A stretch of 64,000 bases of DNA, taken from Acidimangrovimonas sediminis (GTDB lineage: Bacteria; Pseudomonadota; Alphaproteobacteria; Rhodobacterales; Rhodobacteraceae). The DNA lies in contig NZ_PHSN01000007.1 of NCBI RefSeq assembly GCF_002871005.1, forward strand, positions 124,001 to 188,000, written 5' to 3'. Shown one piece after another: positions 37,558 to 46,188 of this stretch. Numbering within the stretch: position 1 is the stretch's first letter; every line of letters starts with the position of its first letter. Position numbers and translations under genes: made by a program. Below the pieces are notes generated by a model that had not been told where the DNA came from, made no database searches, and worked only from the letters and a program-made list of their open reading frames with translations.

Positions 37558-38946
37558 TCAGGCCGAGGGCCTGATGTTCTGGTTGACGTGGAACAGGTTG
37601 TCCGGGTCGTACTTGTTCTTGATCTCGGCCAGACGTGGGTAATTGTCGCCGTAGGACGCCCTGACCCGGTCGTCGCCCTCGTCATCCATCATGAAGTTCG
37701 AATAGCCGCCGCTCTCGTTGAACGGATGGACCGCATCCCAGTAGGTCTTGGTCCATTCGGTGACCGCGCCGGCCTTGCCCGGGTCGGGATCGCAGCCGAC
37801 GATGACCATCGACCAGCGGGCGTCCCGCGCGCTCCAGGCCGTGTCCGGGCCACCGACGCGCGCCGCCGCCCCGTCCAGCGGGTAGAGATGCATGAGCGAC
37901 AGCTCGCTTGGCGACTTGGCGGCTTCGGCGACATGTGCCGTGATCGCCGCGTCCGGCACGTCGTGGATGAAGTCGCCGCGCCAGTACATCTGCAGACCGG
38001 GCGGCAGCAGCGGGTCGAACATCGCCTGAACCGCAGGAAACGGCATCATCCCGGTCCAATCGAGCGCCGGCGGCGGGACCTTGTCGAGAAGCGGCGCAAG
38101 CGCCTTGCGTCCCTCCACTTCGTCGCCGTTGTAGCACACCATCACGAGGCAGATGCCATGCCCCCAGAACTGTTCGGGGAAGGGTGCGGCCGAGGGGACG
38201 GTCTGAAGCCCGATCCACAGGCCCAGATCCTCGGGCGCCCCGGGAACGAAATCGCGGAAGGCGCGCATCACCTCCTCCGCCTGGCTTGCCGGCCAGGCCA
38301 GCGGCCCGCCCAGCACCATCGACACCGGATGGGCCTGGAACAGGAAGCTGGTCACGACGCCGAAATTGCCGCCGCCGCCGCGCAGGGCCCAGAACAGGTC
38401 GGCGTTCCTGTCCTTGCTGGCGGTGACGAAGCTGCCGTCGGCCAAGACCACGTCGGCTTCGAGAAGGTTGTCGATGGTCAGGCCGTGCTTGCGCGTCAGA
38501 TACCCGGTGCCGCCGCCCAGCGTCAGCCCCCCGACGCCTGTCGAGGCGATGATGCCGAAGGGCACCGCAAGGCCGAAGGCATGGGTCGCGTGGTCGACAT
38601 CGCCCGAGCTGCACCCGGGCCCCACCCGAACCGTGCGGTTCGCGGGATCGACGCGGACGCCCTTCATCTCCGACAGGTCGATCACCAGCCCGCCGCTGAC
38701 GCTTGCCAGGCCGGGTCCGTTGTGGCCGCCGCCGCGAATGGCGATCTCCAGCCCCTGGTCGCGTCCGAATTTCACTGCCGCGATGACGTCGGCCACGTCG
38801 GCGCAGCGCGCGATCAGCAGCGGGTGCTTGTCGATCATGCCGTTGTAGAGCTTGCGCGCCGCGTCATAATCGGGGTGATCGCGGCCGATGAGAGTGCCGC
38901 GCAGGGCCGTCGAGAAATCGGTAATGGCTTCTTTTATATCCAACAT
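37558..38946 (-). CDS. FAD-binding oxidoreductase with BBE domain, bicovalent flavin type
   Basis: A 462-residue PCMH-type flavoprotein oxidase. Residues His75 (RGGGHN) and Cys112 (GPGCSSGD) are at the two positions that bind FAD covalently in berberine-bridge-like and oligosaccharide oxidases. The C-terminal BBE motif is NLFHVNQNI. The substrate is unknown. It is divergent from the HxlR regulator at 39143, separated by 196 bp with repeats; control by that regulator is likely but inferred. Confidence 0.9.
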   Translation of the reverse strand: MLDIKEAITDFSTALRGTLIGRDHPDYDAARKLYNGMIDKHPLLIARCADVADVIAAVKFGRDQGLEIAIRGGGHNGPGLASVSGGLVIDLSEMKGVRVDPANRTVRVGPGCSSGDVDHATHAFGLAVPFGIIASTGVGGLTLGGGTGYLTRKHGLTIDNLLEADVVLADGSFVTASKDRNADLFWALRGGGGNFGVVTSFLFQAHPVSMVLGGPLAWPASQAEEVMRAFRDFVPGAPEDLGLWIGLQTVPSAAPFPEQFWGHGICLVMVCYNGDEVEGRKALAPLLDKVPPPALDWTGMMPFPAVQAMFDPLLPPGLQMYWRGDFIHDVPDAAITAHVAEAAKSPSELSLMHLYPLDGAAARVGGPDTAWSARDARWSMVIVGCDPDPGKAGAVTEWTKTYWDAVHPFNESGGYSNFMMDDEGDDRVRASYGDNYPRLAEIKNKYDPDNLFHVNQNIRPSA

Positions 38947-39033
38947 GTCGTTCCCTCCGGTGGGTGGACAGGTGCGCGCCCGAAAATCCTGGGCGCCCTG
39001 ACAGTGTAGAAGCCGGGGCGAAGACCGATCCAG

Positions 39034-39046
39034 TTCACGAAGTGAA
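39034..39046. promoter_or_regulatory. Inverted repeat in the HxlR/FAD-oxidase promoter region
   Basis: TTCAC-GAA-GTGAA, a perfect 5-bp inverted repeat between the divergent genes; candidate operator. Confidence 0.4.
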
Positions 39047-39087
39047 TCGCGCGGCCCGATGCCGGAACTGGCCGGAAGGCCAATTTC

Positions 39088-39113
39088 GGCGTAGGCTGTT
39101 TTGGCGTAGACTG
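39088..39113. promoter_or_regulatory. Direct repeats, candidate HxlR operator
   Basis: GGCGTAGGCTG (39088-39098) and GGCGTAGACTG (39103-39113) are direct repeats with a 15-bp period, 30-55 bp upstream of the HxlR start. HxlR proteins are known to use paired repeats near their promoters. Confidence 0.45.
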
Positions 39114-39142
39114 CGGATATTCATGTGCACGAGGTCACATTC

Positions 39143-39847
39143 ATGACCCAAGGCAGCTACCATCAGTTCTGTCCTGTCGCGATGGCCGCCGAGGTGCTTT
39201 GCACGCGCTGGACCATGGTCCTGCTGCGCGAGCTGGTCGTCGGGTCGACCCGGTTCAACGATCTGCGGCGCGGTGTGCCCCGCATGTCCCCGGCCCTGCT
39301 TTCGAAACGGCTGAAGGAGCTGGAGCGCGCCGGCATCCTGACCCGGATCGTCCCGGGCGATGGCGGAACCGAATATCATCTGACCCCCGCCGGGCGCGAC
39401 CTGCATGCGGTAATCGACGCGGTCGGTCTCTGGGGCCAGCGGTGGTTCGAGGCGGATGTCTCCCTGAAGAACCTCGATCCCTCGCTCCTGATGTGGGACA
39501 TGCGGCGGTGGCTCGACCCGACCCCGCTTCCCGACCGCCGCTGCGTGATTCAGTTTCTGTATCCCGAACTTTCGCCGGCCCAGCGGCTCTGGTGGCTGGT
39601 GGTCCAGCCGGGGGAAGAGGTGGACCTGTGCTCGGTCGATCCGGGGTTCGACGTCGACCTCTACGTCAGCTGCGACTTGCGCACGATGACGGCGATCTGG
39701 ATGGGGGTGATCACCGTACGCGCGGCAAGGGAGATGCAGAGCCTCACGCTCACGGGCGACAGACAATTGTCGCGCGACATGCAGACCTGGCTCGGCCTCA
39801 GCCCCTTCGCGGCAGAGAAGAAACGCGCCCGGGAAGCTCTCGGCTGA
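39143..39847 (+). CDS. HxlR family regulator with C-terminal SCP2-like domain
   Basis: A 234-residue regulator. The N-terminal winged helix (~residues 1-105) has FCPVAMAAEVLCTRWTMVLLRELVVGSTRFNDL, where Cys residues can sense redox or electrophiles in this family, and RMSPALLSKRLKELERAGIL. The C-terminal ~115 residues resemble the SCP2-like domain often attached to HxlR. An upstream GTG at 39125 is also open; ATG 39143 was chosen because GAGG lies 8 nt before it. It probably controls the divergent flavoprotein oxidase. Confidence 0.88.
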   Translation: MTQGSYHQFCPVAMAAEVLCTRWTMVLLRELVVGSTRFNDLRRGVPRMSPALLSKRLKELERAGILTRIVPGDGGTEYHLTPAGRDLHAVIDAVGLWGQRWFEADVSLKNLDPSLLMWDMRRWLDPTPLPDRRCVIQFLYPELSPAQRLWWLVVQPGEEVDLCSVDPGFDVDLYVSCDLRTMTAIWMGVITVRAAREMQSLTLTGDRQLSRDMQTWLGLSPFAAEKKRAREALG

Positions 39848-40092
39848 CCCGCCCCCGGGGAGAAGTCGCGATCTTCGGCGCGCCCCTGGGCCGATCCCGG
39901 CCCTCCGCCGCTCGCGGGTGATGCCCTCACGGTGCAGGTCCGCCCCCGCTTGGGCGCGCGCGCCGTCCCCCGTGGAGACCCACTCCGGCAGCGCATGCAT
40001 CGGCGCAGGGCTTCACGTTCCTGCACGCGCTCCGAGGGTGGCTCCGAACGCTCTGTCTGAACTCACACCGAAGGTGCCGGCCGCCAGGACGC

Positions 40093-40121
40093 TTGACCTC
40101 GGCTGCCCCCTAAAATATGGC
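40093..40121 (+). promoter_or_regulatory. Promoter of tRNA-Gly
   Basis: TTGACC (40093-40098), a 17-nt spacer and TATGGC (40116-40121) form a sigma-70-type promoter. The expected start is about 7 nt before the mature tRNA, with a G/C-rich discriminator typical of growth-controlled stable RNA genes. Confidence 0.55.
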
Positions 40122-40133
40122 TCAGGGCCAGGC

Positions 40134-40207
40134 GCGGGTGTAGCTCAATGGTAGAGCAGCAGCCTTCCAAGCTGAATACGTGGGTTCGATTCCCATCACC
40201 CGCTCCA
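40134..40207 (+). tRNA. tRNA-Gly (anticodon TCC), CCA encoded
   Basis: The acceptor stem GCGGGTG (40134-40140) pairs with CACCCGC (40197-40203), followed by T and the encoded CCA. The D-arm AGCTCAATGGTAGAGC, the anticodon loop CTTCCAA (TCC) and the T-arm GTGGGTTCGATTCCCAT are all standard. It reads GGA and GGG glycine codons. Confidence 0.97.
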
Positions 40208-40307
40208 ATACTTCCCGACACTGGCCTTCCCGGGACACTGCGGCTCTCCCTCCGCGCGGCCTGCCACTCGAAGCGTCCCGTGCAAGGTGAAAAGGCGCCC
40301 CGCCCCC

Positions 40308-40357
40308 ACGTTCTGCTCGAAAATATCCCACGGGGGTGCGGGGGTGTGAAACCCCCG
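40308..40357 (-). repeat. Dispersed intergenic repeat, copy 2
   Basis: The complement of the 19-nt core GGGATATTTTCGAGCAGAA is at 40311-40329, next to a GGGGGT...ACCCCC hairpin on the other side. This is the inverted counterpart of the element at 3782-3830, and it merges into the 34-bp tandem repeat array. Confidence 0.6.
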
Positions 40358-40463
40358 CGGATGCGGTGGGTGCGGGGGTGTGAAACCCCCGCGGATGCGG
40401 TGGGTGCCGAGGGTATGGAACAGCCGCGGATGCGGTGGGTGCGGCGCTGCAATCCCCCGTGGT
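40337..40463. repeat. 34-bp tandem repeat array after tRNA-Gly
   Basis: Units start at 40337, 40371, 40405 and 40440. The first two are identical over 34 bp, the third is 35 bp and diverged, the fourth is partial. Each full unit contains the inverted repeat GGGGGT-GTGAA-ACCCCC. The array lies between the tRNA and the 3' end of the creatininase operon. There are no spacers, so it is not a CRISPR array. Confidence 0.85.
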
Positions 40464-40472
40464 GGTCCGCGA

Positions 40473-41276
40473 TCAGCCCGGCAGGGTGGGGGCGAATCCG
40501 TCAAGCGGCAGGTCGCGCACCTTGCGCAGCATCTCGACGAAGCCCGCGACCTGCGCGGCGCAGGTCGTACGGCCCTTCTCGGCGGTGGCCAGATGGGCCT
40601 CGCCCACCGCGCCCTCGGGGTTCAGGTCCGAGGAGACCCAGCCGTAGGAGAGCGGCCCGATCGGCGAGATCGGCGCGGTCTCGGCGGAGGAGCGGAAATC
40701 CTTCGCCTTCGACATGTCCACCGTCTCGGGCCGGAAGGCGAGCATCAGCGAGGTCTCGTAATCGCCCGCATGGATGCCGAATCCCCGTTCCCGGGCCGAG
40801 AACATCCCCTCGGGGCGGTCGAACCCGCTCCACTGGCATTTCACCGCCAGCATGCCGGCACGCACCCGCAGTTCGCGCGACAGGATCGACACGAGGTCGA
40901 GGTTGCCGCCATGAGAATTCACGATCACCAGCTTGCGGATGCCCGCCCGGGCGACCGAAAGCCCGATCTCGGTCCAGGCGCGCAGCGCGGTTTCGGCGGT
41001 CAGGGTCAGGGTGCCCGGCGCGTGAACATGCTCGTTCGACTTGCCCACCGCCTGCACCGGCAGGATCAGGATGTTCAGGTCGTCGGGGCAAGTGCGGCGC
41101 AGCTCGGCCAGCATGCCCTCGGCGATCATGGTGTCGGTCCCGGTGGGCAGGTGCGGCCCGTGCTGCTCGATCGCGCAGGTGGGCAGGATCGCGATCGTGG
41201 TCGCGGGGTCCATCGCGGCGAATTCGGTGGTGCGGTACTGGGCCCAGTCGAGGCGCCGCGTCTGGTCTGTGGTCAT
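40473..41276 (-). CDS. Creatininase family amidohydrolase
   Basis: A 267-residue metal-dependent cyclic-amide hydrolase of the creatininase fold. Metal-binding blocks are visible: AIEQHGPHLPTGTD, VNSHGGNLDLV and IHAGDYETSLML. Known members open creatinine, formylamino-pyrimidines or dehydrated sugar amides. Its start overlaps the end of the 2-oxoglutarate oxygenase gene by 4 bp, so it is the last gene of the eight-gene operon and probably performs ring opening of the pathway substrate (inference). Confidence 0.9.
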   Translation of the reverse strand: MTTDQTRRLDWAQYRTTEFAAMDPATTIAILPTCAIEQHGPHLPTGTDTMIAEGMLAELRRTCPDDLNILILPVQAVGKSNEHVHAPGTLTLTAETALRAWTEIGLSVARAGIRKLVIVNSHGGNLDLVSILSRELRVRAGMLAVKCQWSGFDRPEGMFSARERGFGIHAGDYETSLMLAFRPETVDMSKAKDFRSSAETAPISPIGPLSYGWVSSDLNPEGAVGEAHLATAEKGRTTCAAQVAGFVEMLRKVRDLPLDGFAPTLPG

Positions 41277-42247
41277 TTCGGCTCCGGCGTGTAGGTGGCG
41301 TTGAGGCGCGCGCGCAGGTAGTCGGCGCCCGTGACCTCCGGGTAGCGGGGCGTCCCGGTGCCCGGCAGCGCGGCGATCACGCTGTCGGGGTTGGGGTCGA
41401 GGAAGAAGGCGATGGAGCGTCGGCGCGCCTTCGGCGCCAGCACGCGGTGCGGCGTCGAGGCATAGGTATCGTTGGTCCAGCGCATCAGGCAATCGCCGAT
41501 ATTGACGACAAGGGCGCCCGGCACCTGCGGCACGTCAAGCCAGTCCGCGCCACGGGGCTTCACCTGCAACCCGGCAACCCCGTCGGTCATCAGCAGGGTC
41601 AGGGCGCCATAATCGGTATGCGCCCCCGCGCCGATGCCTTCCCCGATGCCTTCCCCGGTGCGGTCCCCGGTGCCCGCGCCGGTTCCCGCGCTCGCCGGAT
41701 AATGCAGCAGGCGCAGGGTCGCCATCGGTTCGGTGAACTCGGGCCCGAAGCGGTCGGGCGGCAGGGACAGATCCTCGGCCACCGCGGACATCAGCGTGAC
41801 GCCCAGGTTCAGCGCCGCCTCGTAATAGCGCATCAGCGTCTCGCGGAACCCCGGCAGCGCGGGCCAGACATTGACGCCGCGGAACGGCTCCCCCGCGACC
41901 ACGCGCGGGTCGCGGGGCGGAAGGTCGAACCCCACGTTGAAGGCCTCCTTGCGGTCCATCTGGCCGCTTTGCTCGTCCAGCGCCTCCGAGCCCTGGCAGG
42001 CCCAGCCGCGGTTGTGGGGATTGCGGCGGATGTCGAGGGGCGCCTTCTCGGCGTCAGGCAGGGCGAAGAAGGCGTCGCCCTGGGCGAAGGTCTCGGCGAC
42101 CAGGGCCTCGGACAGGCCGTGGTTCTCCAGCAGGAAGAACCCGGTTTCGCGGCAGGCCTGCCCGAGGGCCGCGACGAAGCCCGCGCGGTCGGCGCCGCCG
42201 GAGTAGAGCGACCAGTCGAGAAGGGGGATCAGGGGCGCGTCGGTCAT
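41273..42247 (-). CDS. Isopenicillin-N-synthase-like 2-oxoglutarate/Fe(II) oxygenase
   Basis: A 324-residue nonheme iron oxygenase. The iron ligands are the HxD of GAHTDYGALTLL and the His of STPHRVLAP; the 2-oxoglutarate Arg is in RRRSIAFF. Just before the HxD there is a glycine-, threonine- and glutamate-rich insertion (about 25 residues) encoded by short DNA repeats at 41630-41690, which would lengthen an active-site loop. It overlaps both neighbours by 4 bp. It could hydroxylate or demethylate the operon substrate. Confidence 0.88.
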   Translation of the reverse strand: MTDAPLIPLLDWSLYSGGADRAGFVAALGQACRETGFFLLENHGLSEALVAETFAQGDAFFALPDAEKAPLDIRRNPHNRGWACQGSEALDEQSGQMDRKEAFNVGFDLPPRDPRVVAGEPFRGVNVWPALPGFRETLMRYYEAALNLGVTLMSAVAEDLSLPPDRFGPEFTEPMATLRLLHYPASAGTGAGTGDRTGEGIGEGIGAGAHTDYGALTLLMTDGVAGLQVKPRGADWLDVPQVPGALVVNIGDCLMRWTNDTYASTPHRVLAPKARRRSIAFFLDPNPDSVIAALPGTGTPRYPEVTGADYLRARLNATYTPEPK

Positions 42248-42930
42248 GAGCGGCTCTTGTCTGTGGCCTCGCCGAGGGCGTCCTGCAACGTCTCGGACAG
42301 CGGGGCGGAGCGGGGCCGGGGCGCGGGCGCGCGGCCGGCGATCAGGCGGTCCATCCGCCGGCGGACGAGAGCGAGGTGCCGCGCGCGGCTGTCGGGGGTG
42401 GAACTGTCCATGAGGTAATGCGCGGCGAAGGCGCGGCGAACCCTCGGCGCGCAGATCAGCGCGACTCCGCGCAGCAGCGTTCGCCGGCCCGGGGCGCCCA
42501 CGAACCATGTCAGCATGCGGCTGGCCCCGCAGGTGGTGAACACGCCCAGCCGCGTGATATGCGTGAGGCCTGCGCGGATCGTGTCGCCCTCGCCCCTCGG
42601 CATGATGAAGGCCACGTCGGGCAAAAGCGCCCGGTCGAGCCAGCCCTTGAGCATCGCCGGCAGCCCGTACCACCAGGTCGGGTAGACGAAGATCAGCGTG
42701 TCGGCCCACATCAGGGCCTCGACATCGGCGTGAAGGCCTGCGCGGTTCGCCGGCACCTCGAGGTATCCCGCATGTTCGGCATCGCTCATCGCCGGGCGGA
42801 AGCCGCTGGCGTAAAGGTCGATCAGGCGCACCTCGGCCCGCGCGGCGGCAAGGCGTTCCAGCACCGTGTCGCGCACTGCGGCGGTGAAGCTGTCGGGGCG
42901 GGGGTGGCAATAGACGACGAGGGCGCGCAT
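42244..42930 (-). CDS. Flavodoxin-fold NAD(P)H oxidoreductase, paralogue 1
   Basis: A 228-residue member of the NQO1/MdaB-like flavodoxin-fold family. The flavin phosphate region VVYCHPRPDSFTAAV and FVYPTWWYGLPAMLKGWLDR are diagnostic. The last ~35 residues are a proline- and charge-rich tail. It is a paralogue of the preceding gene, with which it overlaps by TGATG. The pair could make a two-component flavin reductase or act on quinone-like intermediates. Confidence 0.88.
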   Translation of the reverse strand: MRALVVYCHPRPDSFTAAVRDTVLERLAAARAEVRLIDLYASGFRPAMSDAEHAGYLEVPANRAGLHADVEALMWADTLIFVYPTWWYGLPAMLKGWLDRALLPDVAFIMPRGEGDTIRAGLTHITRLGVFTTCGASRMLTWFVGAPGRRTLLRGVALICAPRVRRAFAAHYLMDSSTPDSRARHLALVRRRMDRLIAGRAPAPRPRSAPLSETLQDALGEATDKSRS

Positions 42931-43511
42931 CAGAGCGCCTCCATCTCGCGCCGCACCCGGCCGAGGTGGGCGGCGCGGTCGGCATCTGTCGCGCGGTTCA
43001 TGTCGTAGAGCGCGAGGTAGCGGAATCGCGACGGCTGCGTCGTGTAGCGCAGCGCGCGCGAGATCACCTTGCGCGGCGGGTCGCCGGCAAGGAAGGTCTT
43101 CAGCCGTGCGCCGCCATAGGTCGCGCAGGCCGCGAGCTTGTCGATATGGGTCAGGTTCGGCCGGGTCACGCCGTCGGCCATGGCGAAGGAGACCCCGGGC
43201 AGGAAGACCCGGTCGAAATAGCCCTTCAGGATCGCCGGATACCCCATGTTCCAGACCGGGAACACCAGCACCAGCGCCTGCGCCGCCATCAACCGTTCGA
43301 CTTGGCGCGCGACGGGGATCATGTTGGTCGCGAGGTCGTGGTAGCCCTGCCGTTCCGCCGCGCTCAGCACCGGGTCGAAGCCCTCGGCGTACAGGTCGCA
43401 ATCGTCCACTTCCCAGCCCCGGGCCATGAGCGTCGCGACCACCGTCTCGTGGACGGCGGCGTTGAAGCTGTCGGGCACAGGATGTGCGAAAAGGACAAGG
43501 GCGCGGGTCAT
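42930..43511 (-). CDS. Flavodoxin-fold NAD(P)H oxidoreductase, paralogue 2
   Basis: A 193-residue flavodoxin-fold reductase with LVLFAHPVPDSFNAAV and LVFPVWNMGYPAILKGYFDRV. It shares order and motifs with the next gene. Its start overlaps the FAD-linked oxidase stop by 4 bp. The role is probably reduction of an oxidised intermediate or supply of reduced flavin. Confidence 0.88.
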   Translation of the reverse strand: MTRALVLFAHPVPDSFNAAVHETVVATLMARGWEVDDCDLYAEGFDPVLSAAERQGYHDLATNMIPVARQVERLMAAQALVLVFPVWNMGYPAILKGYFDRVFLPGVSFAMADGVTRPNLTHIDKLAACATYGGARLKTFLAGDPPRKVISRALRYTTQPSRFRYLALYDMNRATDADRAAHLGRVRREMEAL

Positions 43512-44908
43512 TCGGCGGCTTTCATCCCCGGGTATTCGTAGGGTTTTGAATAGTCCCAGTCGCTGCGATCCCAGGCGATCATCTTCCCCGGGTTAAGCAG
43601 ACCCTTCGGATCGGCCTCGCGCTTGAAGTCGAGCTGACGCTGATCATGGGCCTGGCGCCCGCCTTCCTCCAGCGTGTAGCGGTGCGGGTTGAAGATCATG
43701 CAACCCATCTCCTCGTGCAGGCGCACGATCTCTTCAAGCCGTTCTTCCGTGGTGAAGGTGACAAGCGGCAGGCCCGCGAACATGACCTTGCCGTTCTCGC
43801 GCATCACCTCGAGGTGCTGCAGAACCTCCTGCCCGAAGGTTTCGCGCACCTTCTCGACCAGTTCCAGATGCTGGGGGAAGCCGTAGCGCACTTGCAGATA
43901 TGTGATCTCCGGGCGGAATTTCAGCGCCCTTAGCGTGGTGTGGTTCCAGCCAAATTCGAACACCGGGCCCGGATCACGCTCCCACGTCGGTGCGTCGGAA
44001 CGATAGAGGATCTCTGCCCCCTCCCACCGCGCGGTGAAGGTCTCGAACCCGTCCATGGAATGCGGGGCGACCATGAGGCCCACGAGGGTATCGTCGGGCG
44101 TCACATGCGGTTTGACACGCTGGAAGTAGGAATGCGCCATCGGCGCTTCGTAGACCGAGGCGAGCTTGATCAGGATGCCGTCCTGGTTCGCCAGATCGGC
44201 GGCGTAGCGCGCGGCGGCGGAGAAATCCTTGAACGAGACGAAGAGGTCGACCCAGTCATAGGCCGGGGCCAGCGGCACCTCGACCTCGGTGATGATACCG
44301 TTGGTGCCATAGGCGTGGCTGACGCGGGCCAGCTCCTCGCCGCGGAATTCGAGGATGCGGGGTTCCTCTTCCATGGTGATCACCCGCAGGCGGATGATGT
44401 TGCCCAGATCCCGCAGCGCGCCCCAGGTGACCGAGCCGACACCGCCCGATCCGCCGGCGATGAAGCCGCCGATTGTGGCGGTGGCGGCGGTGGACGGGGT
44501 CATGCGCAGCTCTTGCCCCGATTTCTCCTTGGTCTCGCGATCGAGGTCGCGGATCACGCAGCCGGGTTCGGCAATGACGCGGCCGGGGTGGATCTCCTTC
44601 ACCTTGGCAAAGTTCTTCATGTGGATGACGCAGCCGCCCGCCAGCGGCATCGCCTGGCCGTAATTCCCGGTGCCCGAACCGCGCACGGTGACCGGCACGT
44701 CGTGGGCATAGCAGACCTTCAGGATCTCGATCACCTCGTCCTCGGATGCCGGGCACACGACGAAATCGGCCTCCACATGGTCGAGCCATTTCTTAAGAAG
44801 CGGCGAATACCAGAAGAAATCGCGGCTTTTGGAGCGGATGGCCGAGGGGCTTTCATCCTGCTCGATATGGGAAAGGGCGGTTTTGGCGGCGGCGATGTTC
44901 GGGGTCAT
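43508..44908 (-). CDS. FAD-linked oxidase, GlcD-like
   Basis: A 466-residue PCMH flavoprotein of the GlcD/VAO family. FAD-binding segments are VPVTVRGSGTGNYGQAMPLAGG-like (first part visible to RGSGTGNYG), TATIGGFIAGGSGGVGS and YGTNGIITEVEVPL; the C-terminus DPKGLLNPGKMI is the typical end. It lacks the double covalent flavin motif seen in the enzyme at 37558. It overlaps the deaminase-like gene by 4 bp. It likely oxidises an alcohol or amine product within the operon's pathway. Confidence 0.9.
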   Translation of the reverse strand: MTPNIAAAKTALSHIEQDESPSAIRSKSRDFFWYSPLLKKWLDHVEADFVVCPASEDEVIEILKVCYAHDVPVTVRGSGTGNYGQAMPLAGGCVIHMKNFAKVKEIHPGRVIAEPGCVIRDLDRETKEKSGQELRMTPSTAATATIGGFIAGGSGGVGSVTWGALRDLGNIIRLRVITMEEEPRILEFRGEELARVSHAYGTNGIITEVEVPLAPAYDWVDLFVSFKDFSAAARYAADLANQDGILIKLASVYEAPMAHSYFQRVKPHVTPDDTLVGLMVAPHSMDGFETFTARWEGAEILYRSDAPTWERDPGPVFEFGWNHTTLRALKFRPEITYLQVRYGFPQHLELVEKVRETFGQEVLQHLEVMRENGKVMFAGLPLVTFTTEERLEEIVRLHEEMGCMIFNPHRYTLEEGGRQAHDQRQLDFKREADPKGLLNPGKMIAWDRSDWDYSKPYEYPGMKAAE

Positions 44909-46188
44909 GGCGTGCTCATCAAGGGGTCGAGGTCGGCGTAATCGGGCAGGGTGCGGTCAATTTGCCTGCCGCCCCGGATCACGATGCGGTCGGATTGCGG
45001 GCGCGAGAACAGCTCTGTCCAGCCACGTGCGCGGGTGATCACCAGATCGGCGGGCGCGCCGGGGGCGAGGGAGGGCGCGTCGAAGCCGCAGGCCCTGGCG
45101 GGGTTGGTCAGAAAGGCGTGGACCCAGTCGGTGGCGGAATGGTCGAGATGGGCGATCCGGGTCGCCTCGCGCATCACCTCGATCATGTCGAGGTCGCCAT
45201 AGGCATAGAACGGATCGCGGGTGTTGTCGGAGGCGAAGCTGACGTTGATCCCCCGCGCGCGCATCTCGTGCACCAGCGTGATCCCGCGCCAGCGCGGGGT
45301 GCGGGGCGGCGCGTTCTGGGCCACCCGGTCCTGCAGGTACATGTTGCACATCGGCAAGCTGACGACGTTCAGACCGGCCTTGGCCACCAGATCCAGCGTA
45401 TGGCTGGCCTCGGCGTCTTCCTGCACGGCCAGCGAACAGCAATGGCCCACGGTGACGGGGGCGTCGAAGCCCATCTCCAACACTGTTTCGGCGATCACGC
45501 GCAGAGTCGCGACCGAAGGATCGCCGGTCTCATCGACATGCAGGTCGGTGTGCAGACCGCGCGCCGCGGCAAGGGCAAAGAAGGCGCGCAGCCGTTCCTT
45601 CAGATCGGCCACCGGATAGGTGACGCAGCCCAGCACCCCGCCGCTTTCCGCGACGATATCGGCGGTCTGCACATAGGGGCCGTCGTCGGAGACACCGTCG
45701 ATGCCCACGAGGCAGGAGGCCTGCAGGTCGATCCGGCCGCGCCACTTCGCCCGCATCTCGCGAAAGACAGGAAAGGAAATCGCGTCCTGCGGTGCGGTGC
45801 TGTCCAGATGTGTGCGAATCGCGCGCGTCCCGTGGGCAAAGGCGCATTTCAGGGCGAATTCCATCCGGGCCGCCACATCCTCGGCTGTCCAGCGGGCCAC
45901 GCGGTCGGCGCCCACGGTGGTCAGCGCCCCCATGAAGCTGCCGTCGGGGTTGGGCGAACGCGGCCAGATATGGCCCTTGTCCAGATGCGTGTGCATGTCG
46001 ACAAAGGCGGGCAGAACCATCGCCCCCTTCATCTGGACCTCTTCCATCCCTTCGCGCGGGGCGACGATCTGCCCGTTCTCTACCGCGAGGTCGAGGCGGG
46101 TCAGGTCGCCGGGTTGGCCGATCAGGCAGGCGGGGGCGGTGAGGTCTCGAAGGATATAAGCGCCGCTGGGCAGAACGCGAAAATCCAT
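44905..46188 (-). CDS. Amidohydrolase, cytosine deaminase-like
   Basis: A 427-residue metal hydrolase. The first metal motif is HTHLDKGHIWPR; LHVDETGDPS, VGHCCSL and FASDNTRDPFY complete the site. It is related in type to the enzyme at 27768. The ATG at 46188 lies in the TGATG overlap with the permease stop; a TTG one codon earlier is less likely. Position directly after the transporter genes suggests it acts first on the imported compound. Confidence 0.9.
   Translation of the reverse strand: MDFRVLPSGAYILRDLTAPACLIGQPGDLTRLDLAVENGQIVAPREGMEEVQMKGAMVLPAFVDMHTHLDKGHIWPRSPNPDGSFMGALTTVGADRVARWTAEDVAARMEFALKCAFAHGTRAIRTHLDSTAPQDAISFPVFREMRAKWRGRIDLQASCLVGIDGVSDDGPYVQTADIVAESGGVLGCVTYPVADLKERLRAFFALAAARGLHTDLHVDETGDPSVATLRVIAETVLEMGFDAPVTVGHCCSLAVQEDAEASHTLDLVAKAGLNVVSLPMCNMYLQDRVAQNAPPRTPRWRGITLVHEMRARGINVSFASDNTRDPFYAYGDLDMIEVMREATRIAHLDHSATDWVHAFLTNPARACGFDAPSLAPGAPADLVITRARGWTELFSRPQSDRIVIRGGRQIDRTLPDYADLDPLMSTP

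Noticed and set aside
40337-40463. Possible CRISPR array
   Set aside because: Units are contiguous without unique spacers and no cas genes are present.
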